Part shown: piece after piece, positions 4,366 to 5,374 of the stretch
Layout: each line of letters starts with the position of its first letter
Numbering within the stretch: position 1 is the stretch's first letter
Source: an uncultured Micavibrio sp.
GTDB taxonomy: Bacteria > Pseudomonadota > Alphaproteobacteria > Micavibrionales > UBA1664
Direction of reading: 5' to 3'
Length of the DNA: 5,374 nt
Assembly (NCBI GenBank): GCA_913057885.1
Contig: CAJXOI010000077.1
Location: 1-5,374 of the forward strand
Position numbers and translations under genes: made by a program
Notes under the pieces: generated by a model
What the model was told of the DNA's origin: nothing
The model's input: the letters and a program-made list of their open reading frames with translations, nothing else
Databases searched by the model: none

Positions 4366-5374
4366 ATGGGAGTTTCAGCACATGGCGGCGAGACCGTCGC
4401 ACCATCTGGGGCAATTTTTGAATGGCAACCACTTGTCAATTTAGGTGATATGGTCGGGTTAAGCCCCGCAATATTGGTATCGGCCACAATTATGGTCATT
4501 GCCTATGCCTTCATTATATCCGAAAGAATTAACCGCGCCGTCGTGTCCTTGATTGGGGCAGGGTTAATGATTTTCCTGGGTGTGATGAACCAGCACACCG
4601 CGGTTCAGGGAATTGATTTCAATACAATCTTCCTTTTGATCGGAATGATGGCGATTGTAGGGATTACAAAAAAATCAGGTGTTTTCCAATATGTTGCTAT
4701 TTTAACGGCAAAACAGGTTAAGGGTAACCCTAGATCATTGCTTGCTGGTTTGGCGATTATCACTGCTGTGTTTTCTGCGTTGTTGGATAATGTTACAACG
4801 GTAATGTTGATTGTGCCAGTCACATTACTTTTAACAGATCAGTTAAAGTTAAACCCATATCCGTTTTTGTTTTCACAGATTTTTGCATCTAATATCGGTG
4901 GTATGGCGACCCTGATTGGTGACCCGCCCAACATCTTGATTGGATCGGCCGTTGGATTTTCGTTTATGGATTTTGTCTATAATACGGGGCCTGCGTCATT
5001 GATTATCATGGTGTTTATCCTTGTGTTTTTTGACCTGATCTGGGGGCGTCGTTTTGACGTGAGCATGCGTCTGCGTGCCCGCATTATGGGGTATGAACCA
5101 CGCGAAGCCCTAACGGATGTCACATTATTGATGAAATCGTTATTTGTGATGGCGTTGGTGATTTTCGGGTTTGTCTACGGCCACGGTAAAGGGATCGAAC
5201 CAGGAACGGTTGCCCTTGTCGGTGCCGCCCTGTTGATGTTGCTTGAAATCTATAAATTCAATGCCGAAGAGCAATCGCACCGTGTCCACAAGGCCCTGGG
5301 CGAGGTGGAATGGGAAACCATTTTCTTCTTCATGGGCTTGTTCATGTTGGTTTACGGTGTTGAACAAGCTGGCT
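4366..5374 (+). CDS. ArsB/NhaD/SLC13-type ion transporter (3' partial)
   Basis: The frame is open from ATG 4366 to the end of the window (336 residues seen), so the C-terminus is missing. AGAGAG sits about 7 nt before the ATG. The inner-membrane protein has many hydrophobic helices, roughly at 34-51, 57-75, 86-100, 124-156, 166-196, 208-226, 256-272, 280-296 and 317-335. Superfamily signatures are clear: LDNVTTVMLIVP (140-151), SNIGGMATLIGDPPN (175-189) and, near the end, EVEWETIFFFMGLFMLV (313-329), which opens the second half of the two-fold repeat. Members exchange Na+ for H+ or move arsenite or other anions; substrate cannot be fixed from this fragment, although a Na+/H+ antiporter is plausible. 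The 30-residue N-terminus before the first helix is polar. It is probably co-transcribed with the CBS gene. The normal length is about 430-480 residues, so perhaps a quarter is missing. Confidence 0.92.
   Translation, partial: MGVSAHGGETVAPSGAIFEWQPLVNLGDMVGLSPAILVSATIMVIAYAFIISERINRAVVSLIGAGLMIFLGVMNQHTAVQGIDFNTIFLLIGMMAIVGITKKSGVFQYVAILTAKQVKGNPRSLLAGLAIITAVFSALLDNVTTVMLIVPVTLLLTDQLKLNPYPFLFSQIFASNIGGMATLIGDPPNILIGSAVGFSFMDFVYNTGPASLIIMVFILVFFDLIWGRRFDVSMRLRARIMGYEPREALTDVTLLMKSLFVMALVIFGFVYGHGKGIEPGTVALVGAALLMLLEIYKFNAEEQSHRVHKALGEVEWETIFFFMGLFMLVYGVEQAG

Noticed and set aside
4046..4432. 128-codon minus-strand reading frame
   Set aside because: Lies opposite the CBS gene and the start of the transporter, with no recognisable domain; shadow of the real genes.
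5140..5367. 75-codon minus-strand reading frame
   Set aside because: Antisense to the transporter, whose frame continues with conserved family motifs to the end of the window.
1..5374. tRNA or rRNA genes, CRISPR arrays, insertion sequences
   Set aside because: None seen; nearly all sequence is accounted for by genes, and no gap exceeds 150 bases.

Overview
The window looks like ordinary chromosome from a Gram-negative bacterium, most likely an alphaproteobacterium of moderate GC. The reasons are two small entericidin-type outer-membrane lipoproteins, a C-terminal sorting signal of the VPLPA-CTERM (exosortase) kind, and a carA gene divergent from a GatB/YqeY-domain gene. This placement is inference from gene families; no rRNA or other marker is present. 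All complete genes end in TAA or TAG and use TGG for Trp, so the standard code fits.

Layout. Positions 1-1203 (+) hold the 3' part of a secreted, probably surface-sorted protein with Gly-Thr-Pro and Asp-Pro repeats before the sorting signal. A bidirectional terminator (1212-1239) separates it from a convergent minus-strand cluster. Read in its own direction, that cluster is carA (3145-1988), a 41-residue entericidin-like lipoprotein (1970-1845), a predicted exported OB-fold-like protein (1781-1425) and a second, 43-residue entericidin-like lipoprotein (1384-1253). The two lipoproteins were found by translating the gaps between larger genes. Spacings are 17, 63 and 40 nt with no convincing internal terminator, so the four genes may share a transcript.

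An 86-nt divergent region (3146-3231) with overlapping candidate promoters separates carA from the yqeY-family gene (3232-3690, +). After a 147-nt gap containing a long hairpin come a paired-CBS-domain protein (3837-4322, +) and, 43 nt later, an ArsB/NhaD/SLC13-type membrane transporter (4366 onward) that runs off the window. The last two look like an operon in which the CBS protein could act as a soluble nucleotide-sensing partner of the transporter.

Most of the window is housekeeping. The parts most worth a second look are the entericidin / OB-fold / entericidin cassette behind carA, the CBS-transporter pair, the repeat-bearing sorted protein, and the hairpin upstream of the CBS gene. Nothing here proves a new system.
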